From contig SFKI01000005.1 in the NCBI GenBank assembly GCA_004554775.1, positions 124,001 to 188,000 of the forward strand: a DNA stretch of 64,000 nt. The letters are read 5' to 3'. Shown in pieces: positions 8,826 through 18,084 of this stretch. The stretch's first letter is position 1. Each line of letters starts with the position of its first letter. Below the pieces are notes generated by a model. It searched no databases, was not told the DNA's origin, and was given only the letters and a program-made list of their open reading frames with translations. The position numbers were made by a program, and so were the translations under genes. Source of the DNA: Subdoligranulum variabile (GTDB taxonomy: Bacteria > Bacillota > Clostridia > Oscillospirales > Ruminococcaceae).

Positions 8826-8952
8826 GTGTTCTCCGGAAGGGAGCAGGGACCCGGAACGAGAACGTGACCCCAAGTTTTTTCATCCATACTCCTCTTTTCT
8901 TTTAACACCAGGGCGGTGCAGGGTTGTTCCTGCACCGCTTTGGTGTTTTTTG
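8826..8952 (+). ncRNA. Candidate short structured RNA ending in an intrinsic terminator
   Basis: A weak -10 (TATACT, 8816-8821) precedes a hairpin with arms GTTCTC (8828-8833) and GAGAAC (8858-8863). A strong terminator with arms around 8904-8946 and a T run to about 8951 follows. No open frame with a ribosome site is seen inside. A GGAAGGGAGCAG stretch resembles the SRP RNA apical loop only loosely. The -35 is poor, so this could instead be a leftover leader and terminator. Confidence 0.35.
8904..8952 (+). terminator. Intrinsic terminator upstream of the activase promoter
   Basis: Arms AACACCA...CGGTGCAGG and CCTGCACCG...TGGTGTT around a short loop, followed by T6. Confidence 0.8.
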
Positions 8953-8997
8953 GTACAAGGCTTGCATTTTGTCAGGATATACATTATTATAGAAACC

Positions 8998-9026
8998 TTG
9001 CCAATCGTGGCGAAAAATCGTATAAT
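8998..9026 (+). promoter_or_regulatory. Sigma-A promoter of the activase/dehydratase unit
   Basis: -35 TTGCCA (8998-9003), 17-base spacer, -10 TATAAT (9021-9026), giving a leader of about 130 bases. A second possible promoter (TTGCAT, 17 bases, TATTAT) lies just upstream. Confidence 0.75.
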
Positions 9027-9166
9027 AAACTGAGGTATTGCCGCATAATTCTAAGCGCCGTAGCCGCGCGGTGATGCCCTGTATGGTACTGCTGGGTGGA
9101 GGCCTTATCCGCCCGGCGTGCCGTTTCCCTTTCCCCACAGGTAACACCGCAGGAGGTCAAATCCGT

Positions 9167-12097
9167 ATGAGAGTTGGTCTGGACATTGGTTCCACCACCA
9201 TTAAATGTGTAGTGCTGAACGACGCCGGAGAGATCGTATTTTCTACATACGAGCGGCATTTCAGCCATATTTTGGAAAAAGGCAAGGCGCTGCTGGAAAA
9301 AGTAGCCGCCGAATATCTGCCCGACGGCAAGGCGTATTTAGCCATCTCCGGCTCGGCCGGTATGGGCCTGGCCGACAGCTGCAAGGTCCCCTTTGTGCAG
9401 GAGGTTTTCGCCACCCGCGTGGCTGCGAACCGTCTGGTGCCCGGCACCGACTGCATCATTGAGCTGGGCGGCGAGGATGCCAAGATCCTGTTCCTGACAA
9501 ACGGCACCGAGGTCCGCATGAACGGCAGCTGCGCCGGCGGCACGGGCGCGTTCATCGACCAGATGGCCACCCTGCTCAAGATGGGCGCGGACGAGATGGA
9601 CAAGGCCGCCCAGCAGGCCACCCGCACCTACACCATCGCCAGCCGCTGCGGCGTGTTTGCCAAAAGTGACATCCAGCCGTTGATCAACCAGGGCGCACAG
9701 GCCGGTGACATCGCCGCGTCGATCTATCAGGCCGTCGTCAACCAAACCATTGCCGGTCTGGCGCAGGGCCGCCCCATCCGGGGCAACATTTTGTATCTGG
9801 GCGGGCCGCTGACCTTCTCCAAAACGCTGCGCCAGAGCTTTGATAAGACCCTGGGCGTGACCGGCACCCTGCCGGAAAACAGCCTGCTGTTCGTCGCCAT
9901 GGGCGCGGCGTTCTACGCCGACGAGGAGCTTGACCTGCACGAGGTCGCTCAGCGGCTGGACAGCTACAGCGCCACGGCTACCTACGTCAGCCTGCCGCCG
10001 TTGTTTGCCGATAAGCAGGAGTACGAGGAATTCCACGCCCGCCACATGAAGGCGTCTGTCCCCTGCCTGCCGTTCGGGGCCGACTGCGGGCCGGTGCACA
10101 TCGGCATCGACTCCGGCTCCACCACCATCAAGCTGGTCGTCATTGACGAAAACGCCAACATCCTGTTTGAAAGCTACCGCCCGAACCTCGGCAACCCCAT
10201 CCCGCTGGTCAAGGAAACGCTGCTCAAGCTCTACGAGAACCACCCCGGCTTGCAGATCGCCAGCGTGACCACCACCGGCTACGGCGAGGAGCTTGTCAAA
10301 AACGCGTTCCACTGCGACCGCGGCCTGGTGGAGACCGTGGCGCACTTTACCGCCGCCAAGCACTTTTTGCCGGACGTCGATTTCATCATCGACATCGGCG
10401 GCCAGGACATGAAGTGCTTCAAGATCGAGGACGGCGCCATCAGCAATATCTTCCTGAATGAAGCGTGCTCCTCGGGCTGCGGCAGCTTTTTGCAGACCTT
10501 TGCGCAAGCACTGGGCTACGATGTCAAGGAGTTTGCCGCCCTGGGCCTGTTTGCTGATAAGCCCGTTGATTTGGGCAGCCGCTGCACCGTGTTCATGAAC
10601 TCGTCGGTCAAACAGGCACAAAAGGACGGTGCTTCGATCGAAAACATCAGTGCCGGTCTGTCGATCTCGGTCGTCAAGAACGCGCTGTACAAGGTCATCC
10701 GTGCGTCCAGCCCGGAAGAGCTGGGCCGCAACATCGTCGTGCAGGGCGGCACGTTCTACAACGAAGCTGTGCTGCGTGCGTTTGAAAAAGAGATAGGCGT
10801 CAACGTCATCCGCCCCGACATTGCCGGCTTGATGGGCGCGTACGGCGCGGCCCTGTACGGCAAGGCCCGCGCGGGCGAAAACGCCCACAGCACTGTGCTG
10901 ACCGAGGATGAGCTGCGCAGCTTCAGCCAGAAGGTCAACACCGTGCAGTGCAACGGCTGCGGCAACCACTGCCAGCTGACCATTAACGTTTTTGCCGATG
11001 GCAAGCGCTTTATCTCCGGCAACCGCTGCGATAAGCCCGTGACCGGCAAGGCCAATAACGAGGACCTTGACCTTTACGCCTACAAGCTGAAGCTGATCGA
11101 AGCGTACCGCAGTGCCCCCGCACCGGCTGCCCCGCGCGGCAACATCGGCATTCCGCTGTGCCTGAATATGTACGAGCTGCTGCCGTTCTGGCATACGCTG
11201 TTCACCAAGCTCGGCTTCAAGGTCACGGTCAGCCCGTTCTCCAACCGCAAGCTGTACCAGAGCGGGCAGGCCACCATCCCCAGCGATACGGCCTGTTTCC
11301 CGGCCAAGCTGAGCCACGGCCATATCAAGTGGCTGTGCGAGCAGGGCGTCGACGCCGTGTTCTACCCCTGCATGAGCTACAACCTCGACGAGCATCTCGG
11401 CGACAACCACTATAACTGCCCGGTCGTCGCCTACTACCCCGAGGTGCTCGAGGGCAACTGCCCCGAGCTGACCAAGACCCGGCTGATCTACGACTACTTC
11501 AATCTCGAGCGCCGCAAGGACTTTTACAAAAAGTTCGCCCAGGCGTTGGATAAATACTTCCCCGGTCTTGACAAAAAGGCCGTGCATGAGGCCATCGACG
11601 CCGCGTATGACGAGTATCACCGCCATATGCAGCAGCTGCGGGACAAGGGCGCCGAGATCATCGCCGCCGCCCGTAAGGAGGGCCGCCACATCATTGTGCT
11701 GGCAGGCCGCCCCTACCATGTTGACCCCGAGATCAACCACGGCATCAACCAGCTCATCATCCGCCAGGGCGCGGCCGTCGTGTCCGAGGATTCTGTCAGC
11801 TGCTATGAGCAGAAGTTCCAGACCTCGGTGCTGAACCAGTGGACCTACCACAGCCGCCTGTACGCCGCCGCCAAGTACTGCACCGAGCAGCCCGATATGG
11901 ACCTGGTGCAGCTGGTGTCGTTCGGCTGCGGGCTGGACGCCGTCACCACCGACGAGACCCGCGAGATCTTGCAGGCGGGCGGCAAGCTGTATACCCAGCT
12001 GAAGATCGACGAGATCACCAACCTGGGCGCGGTGAACATCCGCCTGCGCAGCCTGTTTGCGGCGCTGGAAGAACGCAAGGAAGATCACAAGGATTGA
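9167..12097 (+). CDS. Two-domain acyl-CoA dehydratase activase (BadF/HgdC family) with DUF2229 region
   Basis: 976 residues from the ATG at 9167 (AGGAGG at 9151-9156). There are two ASKHA ATPase modules, one starting at residue 1 (GLDIGSTTIKCVV) and one about a third of the way in (GIDSGSTTIKLVV). Each has the cysteine segment that in HgdC bridges the [4Fe-4S] cluster (NGSCAGGTGAFID and NEACSSGCGSFLQ). A C-terminal part carries CNGCGNHCQLTI and a DUF2229-like region. HgdC-type activases inject electrons into 2-hydroxyacyl-CoA dehydratases using ATP. The next gene supplies the dehydratase-like part 8 bases later. The true substrate is unknown, since these long activases are usually orphans without classical hgdAB. 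Confidence 0.88.
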   Translation: MRVGLDIGSTTIKCVVLNDAGEIVFSTYERHFSHILEKGKALLEKVAAEYLPDGKAYLAISGSAGMGLADSCKVPFVQEVFATRVAANRLVPGTDCIIELGGEDAKILFLTNGTEVRMNGSCAGGTGAFIDQMATLLKMGADEMDKAAQQATRTYTIASRCGVFAKSDIQPLINQGAQAGDIAASIYQAVVNQTIAGLAQGRPIRGNILYLGGPLTFSKTLRQSFDKTLGVTGTLPENSLLFVAMGAAFYADEELDLHEVAQRLDSYSATATYVSLPPLFADKQEYEEFHARHMKASVPCLPFGADCGPVHIGIDSGSTTIKLVVIDENANILFESYRPNLGNPIPLVKETLLKLYENHPGLQIASVTTTGYGEELVKNAFHCDRGLVETVAHFTAAKHFLPDVDFIIDIGGQDMKCFKIEDGAISNIFLNEACSSGCGSFLQTFAQALGYDVKEFAALGLFADKPVDLGSRCTVFMNSSVKQAQKDGASIENISAGLSISVVKNALYKVIRASSPEELGRNIVVQGGTFYNEAVLRAFEKEIGVNVIRPDIAGLMGAYGAALYGKARAGENAHSTVLTEDELRSFSQKVNTVQCNGCGNHCQLTINVFADGKRFISGNRCDKPVTGKANNEDLDLYAYKLKLIEAYRSAPAPAAPRGNIGIPLCLNMYELLPFWHTLFTKLGFKVTVSPFSNRKLYQSGQATIPSDTACFPAKLSHGHIKWLCEQGVDAVFYPCMSYNLDEHLGDNHYNCPVVAYYPEVLEGNCPELTKTRLIYDYFNLERRKDFYKKFAQALDKYFPGLDKKAVHEAIDAAYDEYHRHMQQLRDKGAEIIAAARKEGRHIIVLAGRPYHVDPEINHGINQLIIRQGAAVVSEDSVSCYEQKFQTSVLNQWTYHSRLYAAAKYCTEQPDMDLVQLVSFGCGLDAVTTDETREILQAGGKLYTQLKIDEITNLGAVNIRLRSLFAALEERKEDHKD

Positions 12098-12104
12098 GGC
12101 AAGT

Positions 12105-13427
<1,323 letters not shown>

Positions 13428-13440
13428 CGCGTATGAGAAA

Positions 13441-13469
13441 AGCTCCCCTTGTGGCAGGGGAGCTTTTTT
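13441..13469 (+). terminator. Terminator of the activase/dehydratase unit
   Basis: AGCTCCCC/GGGGAGCT stem with an 8-base loop and T6. Confidence 0.9.
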
Positions 13470-13550
13470 GTATGCCGCAGGCGGACATTTCTCAAATCCC
13501 GATACAAGAAAAAATGAGAAATGAGAAACGTTTGAGATATATTCGCATCG

Positions 13551-13618
13551 CGGGAGGGTGTTTTGGTAGTTTTAAGGTATGCTTAACGATACCTTGAAAA
13601 CTACCAAAACACCTCCCG
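13551..13618. repeat. Long near-perfect inverted repeat (hairpin), intergenic
   Basis: Arms of about 30 bases (13551-13580 and 13589-13618) around the 8-base loop GCTTAACG. The arms differ only by one extra G and one missing C. It lies between the convergent dehydratase-like and Crp-family genes. There is no clear T run next to the stem, so it is not a typical intrinsic terminator. A smaller ATTTCTCA/TGAGAAAT pair lies just upstream (about 13488-13522). Confidence 0.9.
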
Positions 13619-13648
13619 CCCGTGGGTTGGGCAGCAACGGCAAGATGC

Positions 13649-14311
13649 TTACAATTCCTCCGCCTTTTGTAAGCTCACGCGGCGGCGGTCGATGGTCAAA
13701 AGCCCGTCGCGCTGCATGGCGGACAGCGTGCTGGAAAGCGCGCTGCGGTCAACGCCCAGATGGTCGGCCAGCTGCTGGCGGTCAAACGGCAGCTCAAACG
13801 TAAGGCTGCCTTTCTGCACGGCCAGCGCGGAAAAATACGCCGTCACCCGCTCGCGGATGGTCTTGGGCGCGGTGTACAGGCTGCGGCGGGCAAGGTTCAA
13901 ATTTTTGCCCGCCAGTATCTGCAAAAGGTTCTGCAGCATCTGCCAGCGCCACGGCTCACAGCCGGGTGTCGTCAGCTTGGCGGGGTCTAAAAACAGCGCC
14001 TCGCCGCTGTCCGCCGCCACGACGCTGACAAGCATCGGCTGCGCGGGCAGAAACGCGTAAGTCTCGGCGAAAAGTTCGCCCTCGGCGGCGCGGCCCAGCA
14101 GGGTGCGGTTGCCCCACAGGTCAAGATGCTCGACCAGCACCCGGCCCGCCAGCACCACACCCATCGGCACGGCGTGCTGCCCGGCTTCCAGCAGCACTTC
14201 GCCCTTTACAAAGGTACGGCGGCGGGCATCCAGCGCGGCCAGCGCGCGGGGCAGCTCCGCAGGGGGTAGCCCCGCAAACAGCGGCAGGGCAAGCAAGGCG
14301 GCATTTTCCAT
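13649..14311 (-). CDS. Crp/Fnr-family transcriptional regulator
   Basis: 220 residues from the ATG at 14311, chosen because AGGAG lies 9 bases before it. The N-terminal cyclic-nucleotide-binding-like beta barrel runs to about residue 120 (FVKGEVLLEAGQ, GVVLAGRVLVEHLD, GELFAETYAF). The C-terminal winged helix has the recognition region DRQQLADHLGVDRSALSSTL. There is no N-terminal cysteine cluster, so it is not an Fe-S FNR. It is divergent from a ferredoxin gene. A palindrome 16 bases upstream of its start is well placed both to repress this gene and to activate the ferredoxin. In Clostridia similar pairs accompany hydroxylamine reductase; none is present here. Confidence 0.88.
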   Translation of the reverse strand: MENAALLALPLFAGLPPAELPRALAALDARRRTFVKGEVLLEAGQHAVPMGVVLAGRVLVEHLDLWGNRTLLGRAAEGELFAETYAFLPAQPMLVSVVAADSGEALFLDPAKLTTPGCEPWRWQMLQNLLQILAGKNLNLARRSLYTAPKTIRERVTAYFSALAVQKGSLTFELPFDRQQLADHLGVDRSALSSTLSAMQRDGLLTIDRRRVSLQKAEEL

Positions 14312-14326
14312 AGTTTGGCACTCCTG

Positions 14327-14342
14327 TGTTGTCAAAACAACA
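14327..14342. promoter_or_regulatory. Probable Crp/Fnr-family operator
   Basis: Perfect palindrome TGTTGTCAAAACAACA. Its centre (14334.5) is exactly -41.5 from the start predicted by the plus-strand -10 TATAAT (14364-14369), the class II activator position, and no good -35 is present. It also lies just before the regulator's own ribosome site. Confidence 0.65.
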
Positions 14343-14363
14343 GACGATTGAAAGGCGGTATAG

Positions 14364-14369
14364 TATAAT
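14364..14369 (+). promoter_or_regulatory. -10 of the ferredoxin gene promoter
   Basis: TATAAT without a recognisable -35 (CAGACG at the right distance), fitting an activator-dependent promoter. Predicted start about 14376. Confidence 0.55.
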
Positions 14370-14386
14370 CAGGTAAACGCTTGCAG

Positions 14387-14455
14387 GGGCGAACACTGTT
14401 CGCCCGCGGAGCTTTGCGTTGCCATCAATAACCACGGGAGCATTCTATATCCGCC
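14387..14455. repeat. Modular palindromic repeat, copy 3
   Basis: GGGCGAACA/TGTTCGCCC (14387-14405), then a hybrid module starting GGGAGCATTC and ending ATCCGCCC (to about 14455). It lies inside the 5' leader of the ferredoxin gene. Confidence 0.8.
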
Positions 14456-14520
14456 CGCAGGCAAAAGCGTTCTTACTATTATATAACAAATTCAAGAGCA
14501 AAAAGTCAAGGAGGCACCCC

Positions 14521-15249
14521 ATGAAACGGAGAATCATTGAAATAGACGAGGCCAAGTGCAACGGCTGCGGCGCGTGCGCCAACGCCTGCCACGAGGGCGC
14601 GATCGCCATGGTCAACGGCAAGGCCCGCCTGATGCGGGACGACTACTGCGATGGCTTTGGCGACTGCCTGCCCCACTGCCCCACCGGCGCCATCACCTTT
14701 GTGGAGCGCGAGGCCGTGCCCTACAACGAAGCCGCCGTGCAGGCCGCCAAGCAGCACAAGGCGGCCCACACGCCCCACGCCTGCCCAGGCAGTGCGCCGC
14801 GCACCTTCGGCGGCTGCCCCGGCAGCATGGCCAAGGCCCTGCACCCGCAGGATGCGGAATCTGCCGCTGCGCCGGAAGCTGCCCCCAGCCAGCTGCGCCA
14901 GTGGCCGGTGCAGATCAAGCTGGTGCCGACCAACGCGCCCTATTTTGACGGTGCGAAGCTGCTGATCGCGGCAGACTGCACGGCCTACGCCTACGCGGCG
15001 TTCCACCAACGGTTCATCCGTGGGCACATCACCCTGGTGGGCTGCCCCAAGCTGGACGACGTGGACTACAGCGAAAAGCTGACAAAAATCATCCGTGACA
15101 ACGACATAAAAGAAGTTACCGTCGTGCGCATGGAGGTACCCTGCTGCGGCGGGCTGGAAAACGCCGCCAAGCGCGCCCTGCAGGCCAGCGGCAAGTTTTT
15201 GCCATGGCAGGTCGTCACCATCTCGACCGACGGGCGCATCCTGGACTGA
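14521..15249 (+). CDS. Ferredoxin-type 4Fe-4S protein with C-terminal domain
   Basis: 242 residues from the ATG at 14521 (AAGGAGG before it). The N-terminus has two Fe-S motifs, CNGCGACANAC (CxxCxxCxxxC) and a second set CDGFGDCLPHCPTG with one altered spacing. A cysteine-poor linker rich in alanine and proline follows. The C-terminal 110 residues (NAPYFDGAKLLIAADCTAYAY, later EVPCCGGLENAAKRA) are conserved in this clostridial family. It probably acts as an electron carrier under the divergent Crp/Fnr-type regulator, with an operator at -41.5. No oxidoreductase partner is adjacent. Confidence 0.85.
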   Translation: MKRRIIEIDEAKCNGCGACANACHEGAIAMVNGKARLMRDDYCDGFGDCLPHCPTGAITFVEREAVPYNEAAVQAAKQHKAAHTPHACPGSAPRTFGGCPGSMAKALHPQDAESAAAPEAAPSQLRQWPVQIKLVPTNAPYFDGAKLLIAADCTAYAYAAFHQRFIRGHITLVGCPKLDDVDYSEKLTKIIRDNDIKEVTVVRMEVPCCGGLENAAKRALQASGKFLPWQVVTISTDGRILD

Positions 15250-15284
15250 GCCGGCAGCGCAAAATTGGTTCCCTAAAGCACAGC

Positions 15285-15322
15285 ATCCGCGCAGCGAATC
15301 TACATCGCTGCGCGGATTTTTT
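15285..15322 (+). terminator. Terminator of the ferredoxin gene
   Basis: 13-bp perfect stem (ATCCGCGCAGCGA and complement) with a 7-base loop and T6. Confidence 0.92.
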
Positions 15323-15515
15323 GCCATAAAATATTGTGAGGAGAATGCTGAAAGCAAAGATCTTGCCCTGCTGCGAGACAACGCAACATTGTACGAGTGT
15401 AAAGCGCTTACAGCCGTTCAATTTGTGAGATGGGCGTAAGCTGTTTGGTGTTATACTCCAACCATACCCCGATGCGGTTCATAGATGGTGCGGCACACGG
15501 AAGGAGGCGATAGAA

Positions 15516-15746
15516 ATGTTCCGCTATATCCCTGTATCGGAAGAATTGTCCTCACCCCTGCTGGGGCAGTATCATTCTTTCGGCATTGCGGCGCAGAAAG
15601 AAGTGGCTGGGCATTGGCAGACCTGCTGCCAGGTGTCTGATATTTCTACAGACCCCATCTTCGTCGAAAATCTTGCGGCGCGCTGTACGGCCGGGCAGCT
15701 GGAGCCGGTCCATTTACTGGATGTGATAGAGGATGCGCTGATTTGA
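15516..15746 (+). CDS. Small conserved protein (probable DUF6514 family)
   Basis: 76 residues, ATG at 15516 after AAGGAGG. The C-terminal half (VSDISTDPIFVENLAARC and LEPVHLLDVIEDAL) matches my memory of DUF6514, a small clostridial family of unknown function. There is no signal peptide or membrane segment. It is monocistronic between terminators at 15285 and 15767. An extended -10 (TGTTATACT) lies about 60 bases upstream. Confidence 0.7.
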   Translation: MFRYIPVSEELSSPLLGQYHSFGIAAQKEVAGHWQTCCQVSDISTDPIFVENLAARCTAGQLEPVHLLDVIEDALI

Positions 15747-15766
15747 GAGCGCCGGAAGCCCCCGTA

Positions 15767-15793
15767 CCGCACACCGCGGTGCGGGCATTTTTT
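15767..15793 (+). terminator. Terminator after the small conserved gene
   Basis: CCGCAC/GTGCGG stem followed by GCA and T6. Confidence 0.8.
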
Positions 15794-15860
15794 GCACTTT
15801 TTTGCAAAAAGCCCTTGACTTGAATCGGGGTTTAAGTCGTACAGTCTCTATACGATCCAA

Positions 15861-15893
15861 AAAGAGCCATCCATGTGTGTTGGATGGCTCTTT
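15861..15893 (-). terminator. Terminator of the sialic-acid operon (bidirectional)
   Basis: 13-bp perfect stem (AAAGAGCCATCCA and complement) with a 7-base loop. Read on the minus strand it ends in a T run just beyond the nanK stop. Confidence 0.9.
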
Positions 15894-15907
15894 CTGATTT
15901 GTACAAT

Positions 15908-16828
15908 TTACTCGTGGTGTTTCTTAAAGTAATACACCGCGCCCACCAGACCGGCGTCGTTTTGCAGGGCGGCAGATTTCAGCTCCAGCCCCTCGGCAAA
16001 AGCGGGCATGACGCTGGCGCAGACTTTGGCGGCCAGCGGGTCGATCAGCAGTTCCTGCTGGGCACTGACGCCGCCGCCGATCAAAATCAGCTGCGGATTA
16101 AAGATATGCACCAGCCCGGCAAGCCCCTGGGCGATCTCGCCCACCCAGGCATTGACAACGGCCAGCGTGCGGGCATCCCCTGCGGCGGCTGCTTCAAAAA
16201 TCGCACGTCCATCAGGCAGGCCAAGCCCCGCGTGCTGTGCATTGCGCACCAGTGCGGTGGTGGCAGCGTAGCGCTCGTAACAGCCGATGGCCCCGCAGGT
16301 GCAGGCCACACCGTCCAGCGCGTGGAGCCGGAAGTGCCCCAGCTCACCGCCCAGGCCGCGCGCACCCTCGAGCAGATGCCCGCCGGTCAGGATGCCGCCG
16401 CCCACACCGGTGCCCAGCGTTACGCCGATGACGTCCGTGTACCCTTGGGCCGCACCGACCCAGACCTCGCCCAGCAGCATGCAGTTGGCATCGTTGGCAA
16501 CAGTCACGGGCAGGCCAAACGCACGTTCCAGCGTGCCTTTGATATCCACGCCGATCCAGCCTGGGAAGTTGCCGCAGGTTCCGGCAACCACGCCGCGGCA
16601 GCTGTCGATCTGCCCCGTGGCGGATACGCCGATACCCGCCAGCGCCGGGGCATCATGCGGGGCAAGAAACTCCCGGATGGCGGCGGTCACGGTATCGAGG
16701 ATCGGCGTTTTGTAGCCGTCAAAGCTGACGCTGCGCTCGGCACGGGCAAGCACCCGGCCGGTCTCGTCCACCAGCCCCAGCTTGACCGCCGTGCCGCCGA
16801 TATCGACGCCTAAATAGATCTTGCTCAT
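15908..16828 (-). CDS. nanK: ROK-family N-acetylmannosamine kinase
   Basis: Phosphorylates ManNAc to ManNAc-6-phosphate in sialic-acid catabolism. 306 residues from the ATG at 16828. The ATP motif GVDIGGTAVKLG is at the N-terminus, and the ROK signature region has LGTGVGGGI and ELGHF. The zinc site CTCGAIGCYERY follows the GHF histidine. It is last in the nan operon, 10 bases after nanE. The ROK family includes glucokinases; the ManNAc assignment rests on operon context. Confidence 0.88.
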   Translation of the reverse strand: MSKIYLGVDIGGTAVKLGLVDETGRVLARAERSVSFDGYKTPILDTVTAAIREFLAPHDAPALAGIGVSATGQIDSCRGVVAGTCGNFPGWIGVDIKGTLERAFGLPVTVANDANCMLLGEVWVGAAQGYTDVIGVTLGTGVGGGILTGGHLLEGARGLGGELGHFRLHALDGVACTCGAIGCYERYAATTALVRNAQHAGLGLPDGRAIFEAAAAGDARTLAVVNAWVGEIAQGLAGLVHIFNPQLILIGGGVSAQQELLIDPLAAKVCASVMPAFAEGLELKSAALQNDAGLVGAVYYFKKHHE

Positions 16829-16838
16829 GGCAAACCTC

Positions 16839-17540
16839 TTATTTGTGGTTGTTGATAGCCGCCGTGAAGCGGGCCGTGATCTCGGCCGGGCGGGTAATGG
16901 CACCGCCGACGACCAGCGCAAACGCACCGGCGTACAGCGCCTGCACGGCCTGCTCGGGCGTGTGGATGTGGCCCTCGGCGATGATCTTGGCCGGGCACTC
17001 GCGCGCAAGCTGGGCAATGTAGCCAAAGTCTACATCGTCGATGCCCTCGGTCTCGGGCGTGTAGCCGCGCATGGTGGTGCCGACGAAATCCGCACCGGCA
17101 GCGGCGCAGGCCATGGCATTTTCGATGTTGTCGCAGTCGGCCATCAGCAGCTGGTCGGGGTATTTTTCCTTGATGGCGCGGATGAACTCGGCGCTGGTCT
17201 GGCCGTTGGGGCGCAATGCCCCTGTGCCCTGCACAGCCAGAATGTCCACGCCGCAGGCGACCAGCTCGTCCACTTCCTTCATCGTGACGGTAATGTACAT
17301 CGGCGTGCCGGGATAATCCTTTTTGATGATGCCGATGACCGGCAAATCGACCACCTGCTTGATCTGGGTGATATCGCGCACGGTGTTGGCGCGGATGCCG
17401 ACCGCACCGGACTGGGCGGCGGCCTTGGCCATCAGCGGCATGACACCGCCCTCTTTGGTGTAGAGCGGTTCGTGCTCCAACGCCTGGCAGGAAACGATCA
17501 GGCCGCCCTGGATCTGGTTGAAAATTTGTTCGTGGGTCAT
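16839..17540 (-). CDS. nanE: N-acylglucosamine-6-phosphate 2-epimerase
   Basis: Converts ManNAc-6-phosphate to GlcNAc-6-phosphate. 233 residues, full length for a NanE TIM barrel. Typical segments: GGLIVSCQALEHEPLY, GAVGIRANTVRDI, GIIKKDY, LMADCDNIENA, IIAEGHIHTPEQA and VVGGAITRP. Between nanK and the yhcH-like gene, on the same strand. Confidence 0.95.
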   Translation of the reverse strand: MTHEQIFNQIQGGLIVSCQALEHEPLYTKEGGVMPLMAKAAAQSGAVGIRANTVRDITQIKQVVDLPVIGIIKKDYPGTPMYITVTMKEVDELVACGVDILAVQGTGALRPNGQTSAEFIRAIKEKYPDQLLMADCDNIENAMACAAAGADFVGTTMRGYTPETEGIDDVDFGYIAQLARECPAKIIAEGHIHTPEQAVQALYAGAFALVVGGAITRPAEITARFTAAINNHK

Positions 17541-17571
17541 TTTTGTTGCTCCTTCATGGTGTCGGGTATGC

Positions 17572-17593
17572 GGGCGGATGCTTGCATCCGCCC
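17572..17593. repeat. Modular palindromic repeat, copy 4
   Basis: GGGCGGATGC and GCATCCGCCC around TT. A short single-module copy inside the nan operon between nanE and the yhcH-like gene. Confidence 0.8.
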
Positions 17594-17622
17594 CACCCTA
17601 CAAAGCAAACGCGCGTGTGCAA

Positions 17623-18072
17623 TCACTTCATCAAAATTTTCACAACCGCCTTGCGCACGTGGTCGCAGCCGGGGGTCTTGCAGCTGGGCTTGTGCAGCTC
17701 GCCGGGGAAGAACACGACGAACCGTCCGCCGCCCAAAGCACCGCCCGCATGTTCGGGACCGGATTTCAGGCCGAAGTCGTCTGCTTCGTTAAACTCGCCC
17801 TCGTCCTTGCCCTCGCTGGCCCAGCCCCAGTGCTCACTGCCGGTCAGGTCGATCTGCAAGTCCGCATAGCGGCGGTGGTACTCAAACGCAGCGCCGTCGG
17901 CTTCGCGTAGGTCGGCGTCCATCACGTTGACGAACACCTTGTCCCCGTCGATGATGGTCTTGCCGTTTTTCAGCGCGTCCAGCGTGTGGCTGTTCAGCCA
18001 GTCGATGGCCACATCCAGGTTGGGATGGTGGCCCTTATACTTCATAATGTAATCAAACGAATCTACGATCAT
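17623..18072 (-). CDS. nanQ: YhcH/YjgK/YiaL-family protein (sialic-acid anomerase type)
   Basis: 149 residues, DUF386 cupin-like fold. The family signature HRRYADLQIDLTGSE is in the middle and FVVFFPGELHKPS near the end, with the expected histidines and glutamate. Relatives in E. coli (YhcH/NanQ) speed opening of the sialic-acid ring. It lies between nanA (12-base gap) and nanE, which supports that role. Confidence 0.88.
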   Translation of the reverse strand: MIVDSFDYIMKYKGHHPNLDVAIDWLNSHTLDALKNGKTIIDGDKVFVNVMDADLREADGAAFEYHRRYADLQIDLTGSEHWGWASEGKDEGEFNEADDFGLKSGPEHAGGALGGGRFVVFFPGELHKPSCKTPGCDHVRKAVVKILMK

Positions 18073-18084
18073 TTTAACAGTTCC

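Noticed and set aside
8826..8870. SRP RNA (4.5S) because of GGAAGGGAGCAG
   Set aside because: The flanking strand needed for the conserved internal loop is absent, and the surrounding hairpin pairs differently.
15398..15412. CcpA cre-like site TGTAAAGCGCTTACA
   Set aside because: It has one base too many between half-sites compared with a 14-base cre and lies about 100 bases upstream of a small gene without carbon-metabolism context.
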